A stretch of DNA of 64,000 nt, from assembly GCF_009745975.1 (NCBI RefSeq), contig NZ_WHOL01000091.1, positions 56,173-120,172 of the forward strand, in the 5' to 3' direction. The DNA comes from Actinokineospora pegani. GTDB lineage: Bacteria; Actinomycetota; Actinomycetes; Mycobacteriales; Pseudonocardiaceae. A program made the position numbers and the translations under genes. This document shows positions 10,612 through 18,985 of the stretch, piece by piece (position 1 is the stretch's first letter; every line of letters begins with the position of its first letter). The notes below the pieces were generated by a model. It saw only the letters and a program-made list of their open reading frames with translations, was not told the DNA's origin and ran no database searches.

Positions 10612-11388
10612 ATGATCGAGATCCTGAACCCCACCGACCTGCCCCGAGCGAGGCAGGCGGGAGCCCTGGTCGCCGACATCCTGCAGGCGCTCAAGAGCCG
10701 CAGCGCGGTGGGCACCAACCTCCTGGACATCGACAAGTGGGCCGAGTCGATGATCGTCGAGGCCGGGGCGCTGTCCTGCTACGTCGACTACGCGCCCTCC
10801 TTCGGGCGCGGGCCGTTCGGCCACTACATCTGCACGTCGGTCAACGACGCCGTGCTCCACGGGCTGCCCCACGACTACGCGCTCGCCGACGGCGACCTGG
10901 TGTCCCTCGACCTCGCGGTCTCCCTCGGCGGGGTCGTCGCGGACTCCGCCATCAGCTTCATCGTGGGCGACTCCGAGCCCCCGGAGAGCGTCGCGATGAT
11001 CAGCGCGACCGAACGCGCGCTGCGCGCGGGGATCGCCGCTGCCGGGCCCGGGGCCCGCGTCGGCGACATCTCGCACGCCATCGGCTCGGTCCTGTCCGAG
11101 GCGGGGTACGCGATCAACACCGAGTTCGGCGGCCACGGCGTCGGGTCGACGATGCACCAGGACCCGCACATCTCCAACACCGGACGGCCCGGTCGCGGGT
11201 ACAAACTGCGCCCCGGGCTGCTGCTGGCACTGGAGCCGTGGGTCATGGCGGACACCGCCGAGCTCGTCACCGACGAGGACGGGTGGACGCTGCGCAGCGC
11301 GACGGGCTGCCGGACCGCGCACAGCGAGCACACGATCGCCATCACCGGCGACGGAGCCGAGATCCTCACCTTGCCGAAGCAGGCCTAG
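10612..11388 (+). CDS. map: Type I methionine aminopeptidase (M24 family)
   Basis: This 258-residue pita-bread metallopeptidase removes N-terminal Met. The five metal ligands are in place: two Asp in SLDLAVSLGGVVADSA, His in GGHGVGSTMHQDPH, Glu in LLALEPWVM, and Glu in the final IAITGDGAEIL segment. VNDAVLHGLP carries the substrate His. The N-terminus is short, without the zinc-finger extension of some actinobacterial enzymes. The ATG at 10612 is chosen because AGGAAGG sits seven bases upstream; a TTG eight codons earlier overlaps the promoter. Its stop codon TAG is the left half of the CTAG flank of a MITE. It is probably a second copy beside the housekeeping map. Confidence 0.88.
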   Translation: MIEILNPTDLPRARQAGALVADILQALKSRSAVGTNLLDIDKWAESMIVEAGALSCYVDYAPSFGRGPFGHYICTSVNDAVLHGLPHDYALADGDLVSLDLAVSLGGVVADSAISFIVGDSEPPESVAMISATERALRAGIAAAGPGARVGDISHAIGSVLSEAGYAINTEFGGHGVGSTMHQDPHISNTGRPGRGYKLRPGLLLALEPWVMADTAELVTDEDGWTLRSATGCRTAHSEHTIAITGDGAEILTLPKQA

Positions 11389-11476
11389 GCCGTATTTCGA
11401 AAGCCGCTGTCCGCGATAGCCGCGCCAGGGACCACACCGATCACGTCTCTCATCGAACGGACTCCCGAAACACGGC
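11389..11476. mobile_element. MITE copy 1 (88 bp) flanked by CTAG duplications
   Basis: The left end GCCGTATTTCGAAAG and right end CCGAAACACGGC form terminal inverted repeats of about 12-15 bp. CTAG flanks both sides (11385-11388 and 11477-11480), the target type of IS5-family elements. The interior AAAGCCGCTG, GCGATAGCCGCGCC and TCTCATCGAAC is shared with the copy at 46119-46210. There is no coding capacity. The two CTAG flanks supply the TAG stop codons of the convergent genes on either side. Confidence 0.85.
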
Positions 11477-12373
11477 CTAGCCCAGCAGCCTCCGGCAGAG
11501 ATCGATCAACCGGGCGCGCAGGGGAGCGCCGCGCTCGGCGAAGGCCGCCTGGCGGCGGGCGTACTCGGCGCGGCCTTCGGGGGTCTCGATGGGCACCGGG
11601 TCGTACCCCAGCTCGGACAGGTCGTACGGGCTGGCGCGCATGTCGAGGGCGCGGATGTCCATGGCCAACTCGAAGCAGTCCGCCACCAGCTCCGACGGGG
11701 TGTACGGGTCGAGTTTGTAGGCCCACTTGAACAAGTCCATGCCCGCGTGCAGGCAGCCCGGCTGCTCCATGCCGGTCTGGCCCTCGCGGGACGGCGACAG
11801 GGTGTTCAGCGGGCGGGCGGGGGGCGTGAAGAAGCGGAACGCGTCGTAGTGGCCGCAGGCGATGCGCTGGGACTCCACGACCGCGTCCGTCCCCGCCTGT
11901 CCCAGGCGCAGGGGCCAGGCGACGTGGCGGATCTGCTCGGCGGGCTGGCGGTAGACCATGGCCCACTCGTGCAGGCCGAAGCAGGACAGGCGGGGCGGCC
12001 GCGACGCCGTGGCCTGCAGGAGGTCGCGGACGAAGACGGCGGTGCGGCGGCGGTTGTCCGGCAGCACCGGGTCGACGGTGACGCCCGCGTCGGTGGTGGT
12101 GTAGTGCTTCCAGCGCAGGTATTCGGCGGCCGACGGGCCCTGTAGCGCGACGCCGACGCCGGGGTGCCAGCGCTCCAGGTGGGCCGGGCGGTGGCTGTAG
12201 TAGGTGAACAGGAAGTCCAGCACGGGGTGCTTCTCGCCCAGCGCGCGGCGGCGCACGTGCGGCCCGGTCCACTGGCGGACCCGCCGCTCGTGCGCCGCGC
12301 GGCGCTCGTGCCAATGCGGTTCGGCGAGCGGCTCAGCCACTGCCGCCGACGTGCGTTCCGTCTCGGACGACAC
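11477..12373 (-). CDS. Conserved actinobacterial protein (annotated elsewhere as 3-methyladenine DNA glycosylase)
   Basis: This 298-residue soluble protein has a distinctive signature HPVLDFLFTYYSHRPAHLERWHPG and CFGLHEWAMVY, plus HAGMDLFKWAYKLDPYTPSELV. Homologues across actinobacteria commonly carry the label 3-methyladenine DNA glycosylase, but no established glycosylase motif is visible, so the function is unproven. The GTG at 12373 has GGAGGAG seven bases upstream and overlaps the 3' end of the CBS-protein gene by 41 bp, implying translational coupling. Its TAG stop is formed by the right CTAG flank of the adjacent MITE. Confidence 0.7.
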   Translation of the reverse strand: MSSETERTSAAVAEPLAEPHWHERRAAHERRVRQWTGPHVRRRALGEKHPVLDFLFTYYSHRPAHLERWHPGVGVALQGPSAAEYLRWKHYTTTDAGVTVDPVLPDNRRRTAVFVRDLLQATASRPPRLSCFGLHEWAMVYRQPAEQIRHVAWPLRLGQAGTDAVVESQRIACGHYDAFRFFTPPARPLNTLSPSREGQTGMEQPGCLHAGMDLFKWAYKLDPYTPSELVADCFELAMDIRALDMRASPYDLSELGYDPVPIETPEGRAEYARRQAAFAERGAPLRARLIDLCRRLLG

Positions 12374-13382
12374 CGACGTACTCCTCCAACAGGTCCTCCA
12401 ACGCCACTACACCCAGCACCGTACGGTCCGCCGACACGGCCTTGGCGAGGTGGCTGTGCGCGCGGCGCAGGGCGGTCAGCGCCTCGTCCACGCGCGAGTC
12501 GGCGGGCAGCTCCGGCAGGCCGCGCACCCGGGACCACGGCATCCGCGTGCCGGGGTCGGCGTCGACCAGGTCGAGGACGTCCTTGACGTGCACGTACCCG
12601 TTGAGGGTGCCGTCGGCCATGCGGACCGGGAAGCGGGAGAACCCGGTCTCGGCCACCGCCGCCTCCACCGCGCCCACGGTGGGCGGGTGCGGGATGGTCT
12701 TGAGCTCGTCCATCGGCACCAGCACCTCGGCGACGGTGCGCTCGGCCGAGCTCAGGGTGTTGGTCAGGCGGCGGTGCTCGGAGTCGTCGAGCAGGCCCTC
12801 GGCCCGCGACTCGGCGATCATCGTGGCCAGCTCGTCGGAGGTGTAGGCGGTGTCCAGCTCATCCTTGGGCACGACCCCGAACCGGCGCAGGACAGCGGTG
12901 GACGCCCTGGTGAACAGCGCCAGCAGCGGCCGGACGAGTTTGCAGTAGGCGAAGTGCAGCGGCACCAGCGCCATCGCGGTGCGCTCCGGGCCCGCGATGG
13001 CCAGGTTCTTCGGCACCATCTCGCCGATCACCGTGTGCAGGGCGGTCACCATCCCCAGGGCGATCGCGAACGCCACCCCGTGCACGACCGCGGCGGGCAG
13101 CCCGAGGGCGGCGAACGGGACCTCGATCAGGTGCGCGATCGTCGGCTCCGCCAGCGCGCCCAGACCCAGCGAGCACACGGTGATGCCCAACTGCGCCCCC
13201 GCGATCAGCAACGGCAGCTCCCGCGACGCGTCGATGACCAACTGCGCGCGGGCCGCGCCCTCGCGGGCCAGCGCCTCCAACCGGTCGCGACGGGCGGTGA
13301 TGATGGCGAATTCAGAACCTACAAAAAAGGCATTCCCCAACAGCAGGAGCAGTGTGGCCAGGAGGGCGAGGGCGTCGCTCAC
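12333..13382 (-). CDS. CNNM/CBS-domain membrane protein (hemolysin C family), second of pair
   Basis: This 349-residue protein has an N-terminal CNNM (DUF21) membrane domain with about four helices (ALALLATLLLLLGNAFFVGSEFAI, MVPKNLAIAGPERTA), followed by a CBS pair ending GVVALEDLLEEYVGVV. The C-terminal CorC/HlyC domain seen in its neighbour is missing. The family is linked to Mg2+ or Co2+ efflux. Its GTG start overlaps the stop of the upstream paralogue in a GTGA, so the pair is one operon and may form a heterodimer. Confidence 0.88.
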   Translation of the reverse strand: MSDALALLATLLLLLGNAFFVGSEFAIITARRDRLEALAREGAARAQLVIDASRELPLLIAGAQLGITVCSLGLGALAEPTIAHLIEVPFAALGLPAAVVHGVAFAIALGMVTALHTVIGEMVPKNLAIAGPERTAMALVPLHFAYCKLVRPLLALFTRASTAVLRRFGVVPKDELDTAYTSDELATMIAESRAEGLLDDSEHRRLTNTLSSAERTVAEVLVPMDELKTIPHPPTVGAVEAAVAETGFSRFPVRMADGTLNGYVHVKDVLDLVDADPGTRMPWSRVRGLPELPADSRVDEALTALRRAHSHLAKAVSADRTVLGVVALEDLLEEYVGVVRDGTHVGGSG

Positions 13383-14707
13383 GCGGTCGCCTCCTGGCGG
13401 GGCAGGCGGGCCACGCGCAGTTCGGCGATGCGGTGGCGGTCCATCCGCATCACCGTGATGCGCCAGCCGTCGAGGCGGATCTCGTCGTTGACCTCCGGGA
13501 TGCGGCCCAGCTCGCTGAGCACGAGTCCGGCGACGGTCTCGTACTCGCCCCGCGGCATGCGGAGACCGGTCGCGTCGGCGAGTTCGTCGTCGCGCAGCAG
13601 GCCGGAGACCATCCAGCTCTCGCGGCCCAGCGGGCGCACCGGGCTGACCTCGCCGCGGTCGTGCTCGTCGCGCACGTCGCCGACGATCTCCTCGACCAGG
13701 TCCTCCAGGGTGACCAGGCCCGCGGTGCCGCCGTACTCGTCGACGACCACGGCCACCTGCAGGCCGGAGCCGCGCAGCCGCTCCAGCAGCACGTCGCCGT
13801 CGAGGGTCTCCGGGACGGTGGGCACCGGCCGGGCCAGCGAGCCCACGCGCGTGGTCTGCCGGACCGCCGCGGGCACGCTGAACACCTGCTTGACGTGCAC
13901 CACGCCGCGGATCTCGTCGAGGTCGCCGCCGTGCACCGGGAAGCGCGAGTGGCCGGTGGCCCTGGCCAACGAGACCAGGTCGGCCACGGTGGCGTCGGCG
14001 CGCAGCGCGCGCACCCGCACCCGCGGGGTCATCAGCTCGCCGGCGGTGCGGTCGCCGAAGCGCAGCGACCGGCTCAGCAGCGCCGCCGTGCCGGTGTCCA
14101 GGGTGCCCGAGGCCTCGCTGGAGCGGACCAGGCCGCCCAGCTCCTGCACCGAGCGGGCCGACCGCAGCTCCTCCTGCGGCTCGACGCCCATCCGCCGCAC
14201 GACCCAGTTCGCCGACCCGTTGAGCCCGTTGATCAGCCACCGGAACACCGACGAGAACACCGCCTGCGCCCCGGCCACCGCCCGCGCGGTCGGCAGCGGC
14301 TTGGCGATGGCCAGGTTCTTGGGCACCAGCTCGCCGAACACCACCGACAGCGCCGTGGCCACCAGCAGCGCGATCACGATCGCCACCGGCTCCGCGCCCG
14401 CCTCGGGCAGGCCGACCAGGGTCAGCGGCCCCTCGATGAGCGCGGCGATGGCAGGCTCGGCGATGTAGCCGGTGACCAGGGTGGTGATCGTGATGCCCAG
14501 TTGTGCGCCGGAGAGCTGGAAGCTCAACGTCCGGTGCGCCTTGGCGATCGCCACCGCGCGCCGGTCGCCCACCTGCTCGACGTGGCTGTCGACCTGCGTG
14601 CGCTCCAGGGTGGTGAGGGAGAACTCGGCTGCCACGAACAGCGCCGTGCCCAGGGTGAGCGCGCCGACGGCCAGCAGCCCCGCCACGCTCAGCAGAGTCT
14701 CGATCAC
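13379..14707 (-). CDS. CNNM/CBS/CorC-domain membrane protein, first of pair
   Basis: This 442-residue protein has the full hemolysin C architecture: CNNM membrane domain at about 1-180 (FVAAEFSLTTLERTQ, GELVPKNLAIAKPLP), CBS pair at about 200-335 with GELMTPRVRVRAL and VVDEYGGTAGLVTLEDLVEEIVG, and a C-terminal CorC/HlyC transporter-associated domain. It is probably a divalent-cation (Mg2+) exporter or sensor at the plasma membrane. It is the promoter-proximal gene of the pair and is preceded by a leader of about 150 nt. Confidence 0.9.
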   Translation of the reverse strand: MIETLLSVAGLLAVGALTLGTALFVAAEFSLTTLERTQVDSHVEQVGDRRAVAIAKAHRTLSFQLSGAQLGITITTLVTGYIAEPAIAALIEGPLTLVGLPEAGAEPVAIVIALLVATALSVVFGELVPKNLAIAKPLPTARAVAGAQAVFSSVFRWLINGLNGSANWVVRRMGVEPQEELRSARSVQELGGLVRSSEASGTLDTGTAALLSRSLRFGDRTAGELMTPRVRVRALRADATVADLVSLARATGHSRFPVHGGDLDEIRGVVHVKQVFSVPAAVRQTTRVGSLARPVPTVPETLDGDVLLERLRGSGLQVAVVVDEYGGTAGLVTLEDLVEEIVGDVRDEHDRGEVSPVRPLGRESWMVSGLLRDDELADATGLRMPRGEYETVAGLVLSELGRIPEVNDEIRLDGWRITVMRMDRHRIAELRVARLPRQEATA

Positions 14708-14866
14708 CGGGCCGCTCGCGCGGTGATCGCGCCGGTATGGTCGCCGGGGTCGTCTCCCGGCCCGCTGCCGCGACCTGGGGACTGGGAGGACTTGCGCACG
14801 GGAGGTGTGCCTCTCGGTGTGATGAGGTGCTGTTCGTGGGGACAGGGCTGTGACCCACCCAGTTTA
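14708..14866 (-). promoter_or_regulatory. Promoter and long structured-looking leader of the CNNM operon
   Basis: On the minus strand TAAACT (14866-14861) is a good -10. Transcription from about 14854 would give a leader of roughly 147 nt. The leader contains an inverted-repeat pair GGTCGCGG / CCGGCGACC and GC-rich segments. No known riboswitch class was matched. Confidence 0.35.
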
Positions 14867-14908
14867 AGCCCTGTTCGGCGGAGATCGACCCCTTGTGGCC
14901 CCGCCGGG

Positions 14909-15454
14909 TCACGGCCGCCAGTGCGGATCGCGGCCCATGAGCGCCACCAGCCGGTCGGTGGGGCTGGCGTCGCGGTCGGTGGCGACGGCGTCGGCGAAGA
15001 TCCAGCCCCGCCACGCCTCGATCTGCTCGGTGAACTCGGTGATCAACGCCTCGGCGACGGCTGCGTCGACCGCGGGGTCGGCGCCGGTGGCCTTGGCCAT
15101 GTCCCAGCCGTGCACGGCCAGGTCGAGGGTCATCTGCCACCGGTAGTCGCGGGCGGGGGCCTCGCCGGAGGACAGGTGGACCGGCATGTCGTCCGAGGTG
15201 GCGGCCCAAGCCGCCGCCGCGGCGGTGTTGGCCCGCTCCCAGGCGGCTATCGGGTCGTCGCCGAGCACGTCGCCGTCGTAGCGGTTGCCCACGTCGTCGG
15301 TCGTCTCGCCGTTGAGCAGGTGCGGGACCCAGAGCTGCTCGGAGACCAGGTGGTTGAGCAGGTCGCGGGCCGTCCACCTGGCGCACGGAGTGGGCGCGGA
15401 CCAGTCGGTGGCGGTGTGGACGACGCGGTCGAAGAAGGCGCGTGCGGAGTCCAT
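14909..15454 (-). CDS. TIGR03086-type DinB-like protein (mycothiol-dependent enzyme fold)
   Basis: This 181-residue helical protein carries the family motif SAPTPCARWTARDLLNHLV, with the metal-binding His, and further His in YRWQMTLDLAVHGWDMAKATG. The fold is that of DinB/mycothiol-dependent maleylpyruvate isomerase N-domains, often thiol-dependent detoxification enzymes; the substrate is unknown. The ATG gives the usual N-terminus. A GTG seven codons earlier (15475) overlaps the stop of the small upstream gene as GTGA and may be the true coupled start. Confidence 0.78.
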   Translation of the reverse strand: MDSARAFFDRVVHTATDWSAPTPCARWTARDLLNHLVSEQLWVPHLLNGETTDDVGNRYDGDVLGDDPIAAWERANTAAAAAWAATSDDMPVHLSSGEAPARDYRWQMTLDLAVHGWDMAKATGADPAVDAAVAEALITEFTEQIEAWRGWIFADAVATDRDASPTDRLVALMGRDPHWRP

Positions 15455-15471
15455 GTGCTTGCTGGGCTGTG

Positions 15472-15675
15472 TCACCGTTCCCAGTCCAGCACCCGGGGCC
15501 GGGACCTGCCACTCAGCGCGCCCACGGCGACCAGGCTGGAGTGGTCGCCGCTGGTCAGCGGCAGCGCGCGGTTTCCGGTGCGGTGCATGACAAGCAGGAC
15601 GAATGCGACACCGGCCCTCTCGTCGGCCGCTCGCGCGGTCGTCGCGGCGACCAGGCGCCTGGCCGTGTCCCTCAG
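15472..15675 (-). CDS. Small unrecognised gene between acnR and the DinB-like gene, CTG start
   Basis: A 67-codon frame fills the gap between acnR and the DinB-like gene with strongly G/C-biased third positions, the mark of real coding sequence here. It reads RDTARRLVAATTARAADER, then VAFVLLVMHRTGNRALPLT, and ends RPRVLDWER. It lacks ATG or GTG near its beginning. The only junction start is CTG in CTGA, overlapping the acnR stop; otherwise translation would begin at an internal ATG (15588, 38 residues). Its own stop overlaps a GTG of the next gene as GTGA. The product is unknown. Confidence 0.5.
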   Translation of the reverse strand: MRDTARRLVAATTARAADERAGVAFVLLVMHRTGNRALPLTSGDHSSLVAVGALSGRSRPRVLDWER

Positions 15676-16259
15676 AAGCCGCGGCGGTGGCGCCTGACCG
15701 TTTCCTCGACAAGGTCCAGGACCGGGTCCATGTCGTCGGCGGGCAGGCCCATCGCCAGGTGCGAGACCAAGCCCTCCAGGACCAGCTCCAGGAAGGAGGT
15801 CAGGACGTCCACGTCGATGTCGTCGCGCAGGTTGCCCGCCTCGCGCTGGCGCAGGAGGCGTTCCCTGGTCGCCTTGGTGAGCTGTTCGGAGCGCGCGGCC
15901 CAGCGGGCGCGGAACTCCGGGTCGGTGCGCAGGCGGCGGGAGACCTCCAGGCGGGTACCCAGCCAGTCCGCGGGGTGGTCGCCCTCGGCGGGCGGGGCGA
16001 TCAGCTCCCGCATCACCTGCACCAGGCCCTGTTCGGCGACGATGTCGGTCATCCGCAGCACGTCGTCCTCGGCCAGGGCGAGGAACAGCGACTCCTTGTC
16101 GCGGAAGTGATGGAAGATCGCCCCCCGGGACAGTCCGGTAGCCTCCTCCAACCTGCGCACGGTGGCGCCCTCGTATCCGTGGCGCGCGAAGCACGAGCGC
16201 GCGCCGTCGAGGATCTGGCGCTTGCGCGCGTCGAGATGGTCCTGGCTCACCCTGGGCAC
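15672..16259 (-). CDS. acnR: TetR-family repressor, AcnR homolog
   Basis: This 195-residue TetR regulator has the N-terminal helix-turn-helix RKRQILDGARSCFARHGYEGATVRRLEEATGLSRGAIFHHF split across residues 12-55. That segment and DWLGTRLEVSRRLRTDPEFRARW closely resemble corynebacterial and mycobacterial AcnR, the repressor of aconitase. In those genera acnR lies next to acn; here acnA is about 12 kb away on the same strand. The GTG start has no clear ribosome site, so the mRNA may be leaderless. A TACGTACG-type palindrome lies about 40 bp upstream. Confidence 0.85.
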   Translation of the reverse strand: MPRVSQDHLDARKRQILDGARSCFARHGYEGATVRRLEEATGLSRGAIFHHFRDKESLFLALAEDDVLRMTDIVAEQGLVQVMRELIAPPAEGDHPADWLGTRLEVSRRLRTDPEFRARWAARSEQLTKATRERLLRQREAGNLRDDIDVDVLTSFLELVLEGLVSHLAMGLPADDMDPVLDLVEETVRRHRRGF

Positions 16260-16296
16260 CCGGGCATGGTCTCAGCATCGCCGGACGCTGGCAATC

Positions 16297-16306
16297 CGTA
16301 CGTACG
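16297..16306. promoter_or_regulatory. Palindrome CGTACGTACG upstream of acnR
   Basis: A 10-bp perfect palindrome lies in the 159-bp divergent gap between acnR and egtA, 38 bp from the acnR start. The position suits an autoregulatory operator or a site controlling egtA. Confidence 0.4.
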
Positions 16307-16418
16307 TTTTGGGAGACGCGCCACCCAGGCGGCGCAATCGGCCACCTGCGTGTGTCTGTGCCCGCGTGTAGCGTCGAACGGGCGTGTCGCGACCTCTCTT
16401 CCGTTGCGGCGAAAGGGG

Positions 16419-17654
16419 ATGATCAACCTGACTGCCGTCCAGCGCCCAGGCGCGGTGGAACCGGACCAACGCCGGTTCCGGGCCCGCGTCGAGGCCGAGG
16501 CGTACGTCGCCTCGGTCTGCTTCAAGCACGGGCCCCCGAGACTCGTCGGAGTCGAACTCGAATGGACCGTCCACCACCACGACGACCCCCGGCGACGCCT
16601 CGACCGCCACCACCTCGCCGACGCCCTCGGGCCCCACGCGCCGCCGACACTGGCCGCGGACAGCCCCCATCTCCCTCTCCCATCCGGCTCGTCGTTGACC
16701 GTCGAGCCCGGTGGCCAGGTCGAGATCTCCTCCCTCCCCTCCCCCTCGCTCGGTTCGCTGGTCGACTCCGTCACCACGGACACCGAGCACCTCACCACCC
16801 TGCTCGCCGAGGCCGGGCTGGCGCTGGGCCCCGGGGGGCTGGACCCGCACCGCAGCCCGCGCCGGGTCCTCGACACCCCCCGCTACACCGCGATGGAGCG
16901 GGCCTTCGCCCGCGTCGGCGACGCCGGGATCACGATGATGTGCGCCACGGCGGGACTGCAGGTCTGCCTCGACTCGGGCGAGCGGGCGGACGTGGCGACC
17001 CGGTTCGCCGCGGTCACCTCGCTCGGGCCGGTGTTCGTCGCGCTGTTCGGCAACTCCCCGGCCCCCGGCTGGCACTCCGCCCGCACCAAGGCGGTGCAGG
17101 CGGTGGACCCCTGCCGGTCCAAGCCGCTGCCGATCACCGACGACCCCGCCGCGGACTGGGCGCGCCGGGTGCTGGACACGCCGCTGCTGTTCGTACGGCG
17201 CGACAGCGACGACTGGAGCGCCCCGGGCGGGGTGACCTTCGCCGACTGGATCGCGGGCGCGTTGCCCGAGCCACCCACCCACGACGACCTCGACTACCAC
17301 CTGACCAGCATGTTCCCCCCGGTGCGCCCACACGGCTACCTCGAGGTGCGCTACCTCGACGCCCAGCACGGGGCCGACTGGGCCGTGCCCGCCGCACTGC
17401 TCACCGCGCTCATGGCCGACCCGGCCACCGTCGACCGGGTCGTGGAGCTGTGCGCGCCCGCCGCCGACCGCTGGGTGCGGGCCGCGCGCCTCGGCCTGGC
17501 CGACCCGGCCACCAGGGCGGCGGCCCACCGGGTGCTGGACCTGGGTCTGCCCGCCGTCGCGGGCCTGGACCTGCCCCCACCGACCGCCGAGGCGGTCACC
17601 ACCGCCCTCACCCGACTCGCTGACCGCACCGCACTGCCCGGGAGGCAGCAGTGA
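16419..17654 (+). CDS. egtA: Glutamate-cysteine ligase EgtA (ergothioneine pathway)
   Basis: This 411-residue member of the GCS2 glutamate-cysteine ligase family makes gamma-glutamylcysteine, the sulfur donor for ergothioneine. Typical segments are VGVELEWTVHHHDD with the metal-binding Glu, EPGGQVEISSLP, MMCATAGLQVCLD and YLEVRYLDAQ. The ATG in GGGGATGATC follows AAAGGGG closely; no better start is seen. It is the first gene of egtABCD and is coupled to egtB through a GTGA overlap. Confidence 0.9.
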   Translation: MINLTAVQRPGAVEPDQRRFRARVEAEAYVASVCFKHGPPRLVGVELEWTVHHHDDPRRRLDRHHLADALGPHAPPTLAADSPHLPLPSGSSLTVEPGGQVEISSLPSPSLGSLVDSVTTDTEHLTTLLAEAGLALGPGGLDPHRSPRRVLDTPRYTAMERAFARVGDAGITMMCATAGLQVCLDSGERADVATRFAAVTSLGPVFVALFGNSPAPGWHSARTKAVQAVDPCRSKPLPITDDPAADWARRVLDTPLLFVRRDSDDWSAPGGVTFADWIAGALPEPPTHDDLDYHLTSMFPPVRPHGYLEVRYLDAQHGADWAVPAALLTALMADPATVDRVVELCAPAADRWVRAARLGLADPATRAAAHRVLDLGLPAVAGLDLPPPTAEAVTTALTRLADRTALPGRQQ

Positions 17655-18982
17655 CCAGCACCGACAACCGCTCCACCGACCGACTCCGCGACCACGTGGC
17701 CGAGCAGTTGCGCCGCTCCCGCGAGCGCAGCACCGCGCTGGCCGACGCCGTCGACGAACACGACCTCACCCGCCAGCACTCCCCGCTGATGTCGCCGCTG
17801 GTGTGGGACTACGCCCACATCGGCAACCAGGAGGAGCTCTGGCTGGTGCGCGACGTGGGCGGCCGCGAGCCGGTCCGCGACGACATCGACAACATCTACG
17901 ACGCCTTCCAGCACTCCCGCGCCTCCCGGCCGGGACTGCCGCTGCTCACCCCCGCCGAGGCCCGCGGCTACGTGCGCGAGGTGCGCGACAAGGTGCTCGA
18001 CGTCCTGGACACCACCCCGCTGGAGGGCGACCGGCTGGTCGCCGACGGGTTCGCCTTCGGCATGATCGTCCAGCACGAGCAGCAGCACGCCGAGACCATG
18101 CTGGCCACCCACCAGCTCCGCGTGGGCGCCCCGGTGCTGCACGCCCCCGCGCCGCCGCCCGCCACCGCCCCGCCCCGGGCCAAGGAGGTCCTGGTCCCCG
18201 GCGGGGAGTTCACCATGGGCACCTCGGCCGAGCCCTGGGCGCTGGACAACGAGCGGCCCGCGTTCCGCACCCACGTGGACGCCTTCTTCATCGAGACCGC
18301 CCCGGTCACCAACGGCGAGTACCTGGCCTTCGTCGACGCGGGCGGCTACGACGACCCCCGCTGGTGGACCGACGAGGGCTGGGCGCACCGCCAGGCCGCC
18401 CGCCTGGTCGCGCCCCAGTTCTGGGAGCGCGGCCCCGAGGGCTGGCAGCGCACGCGCTTCGGCGTCGTGGAGCCGGTCGCGCTCGACGAGCCGGTGGTGC
18501 ACGTGTGCTTCCACGAGGCCAAGGCCTACGCGGCCTGGGCGGGCAAGCGCCTGCCGACCGAGGCCGAGTGGGAGAAGGCCGCCCGCCACGACCCGGACGG
18601 TGACCGCTCCCGCCGCTACCCCTGGGGCGACAACGACCCCGGTCCCGAACACGCCAACCTCGGGCAGCGCCACCTGCGCCCCGCCCCGGTCGGCGCGTAC
18701 CCGGCGGGGGAGTCGGCCCTGGGCGTCGCGCAGCTCCTGGGCGACGTGTGGGAGTGGTGCGACTCGGACTTCGTGCCCTACCCGGGTTTCGCGTCCTTCC
18801 CGTACAAGGAGTACTCGGAGGTCTTCTTCCGCGGCGACTACAAGATGCTGCGCGGCGGGTCGTTCGGCACCGACGCCTCGGCCGTGCGCGCCACCTTCCG
18901 CAACTGGGACCACCCGGTCCGCAGGCAGATCTTCTCCGGCCTGCGGCTGGCCCGCGACGCCGCGCCGCACGAGACGCGCTGA
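17651..18982 (+). CDS. egtB: Ergothioneine sulfoxide synthase EgtB
   Basis: This 443-residue non-heme iron enzyme joins gamma-glutamylcysteine to hercynine with O2. The N-terminal DinB-like domain supplies the iron His triad: His in WDYAHIGNQEE and the pair in HEQQHAETM. The C-terminal formylglycine-generating-enzyme-like domain (EFTMGTSAEPW, KRLPTEAEWEKAARH, GDVWEWCDSDF, MLRGGSFGTDA) completes the fold. The GTG start overlaps the egtA stop by 4 nt. Confidence 0.96.
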   Translation: MTSTDNRSTDRLRDHVAEQLRRSRERSTALADAVDEHDLTRQHSPLMSPLVWDYAHIGNQEELWLVRDVGGREPVRDDIDNIYDAFQHSRASRPGLPLLTPAEARGYVREVRDKVLDVLDTTPLEGDRLVADGFAFGMIVQHEQQHAETMLATHQLRVGAPVLHAPAPPPATAPPRAKEVLVPGGEFTMGTSAEPWALDNERPAFRTHVDAFFIETAPVTNGEYLAFVDAGGYDDPRWWTDEGWAHRQAARLVAPQFWERGPEGWQRTRFGVVEPVALDEPVVHVCFHEAKAYAAWAGKRLPTEAEWEKAARHDPDGDRSRRYPWGDNDPGPEHANLGQRHLRPAPVGAYPAGESALGVAQLLGDVWEWCDSDFVPYPGFASFPYKEYSEVFFRGDYKMLRGGSFGTDASAVRATFRNWDHPVRRQIFSGLRLARDAAPHETR

Positions 18983-18985
18983 GGG

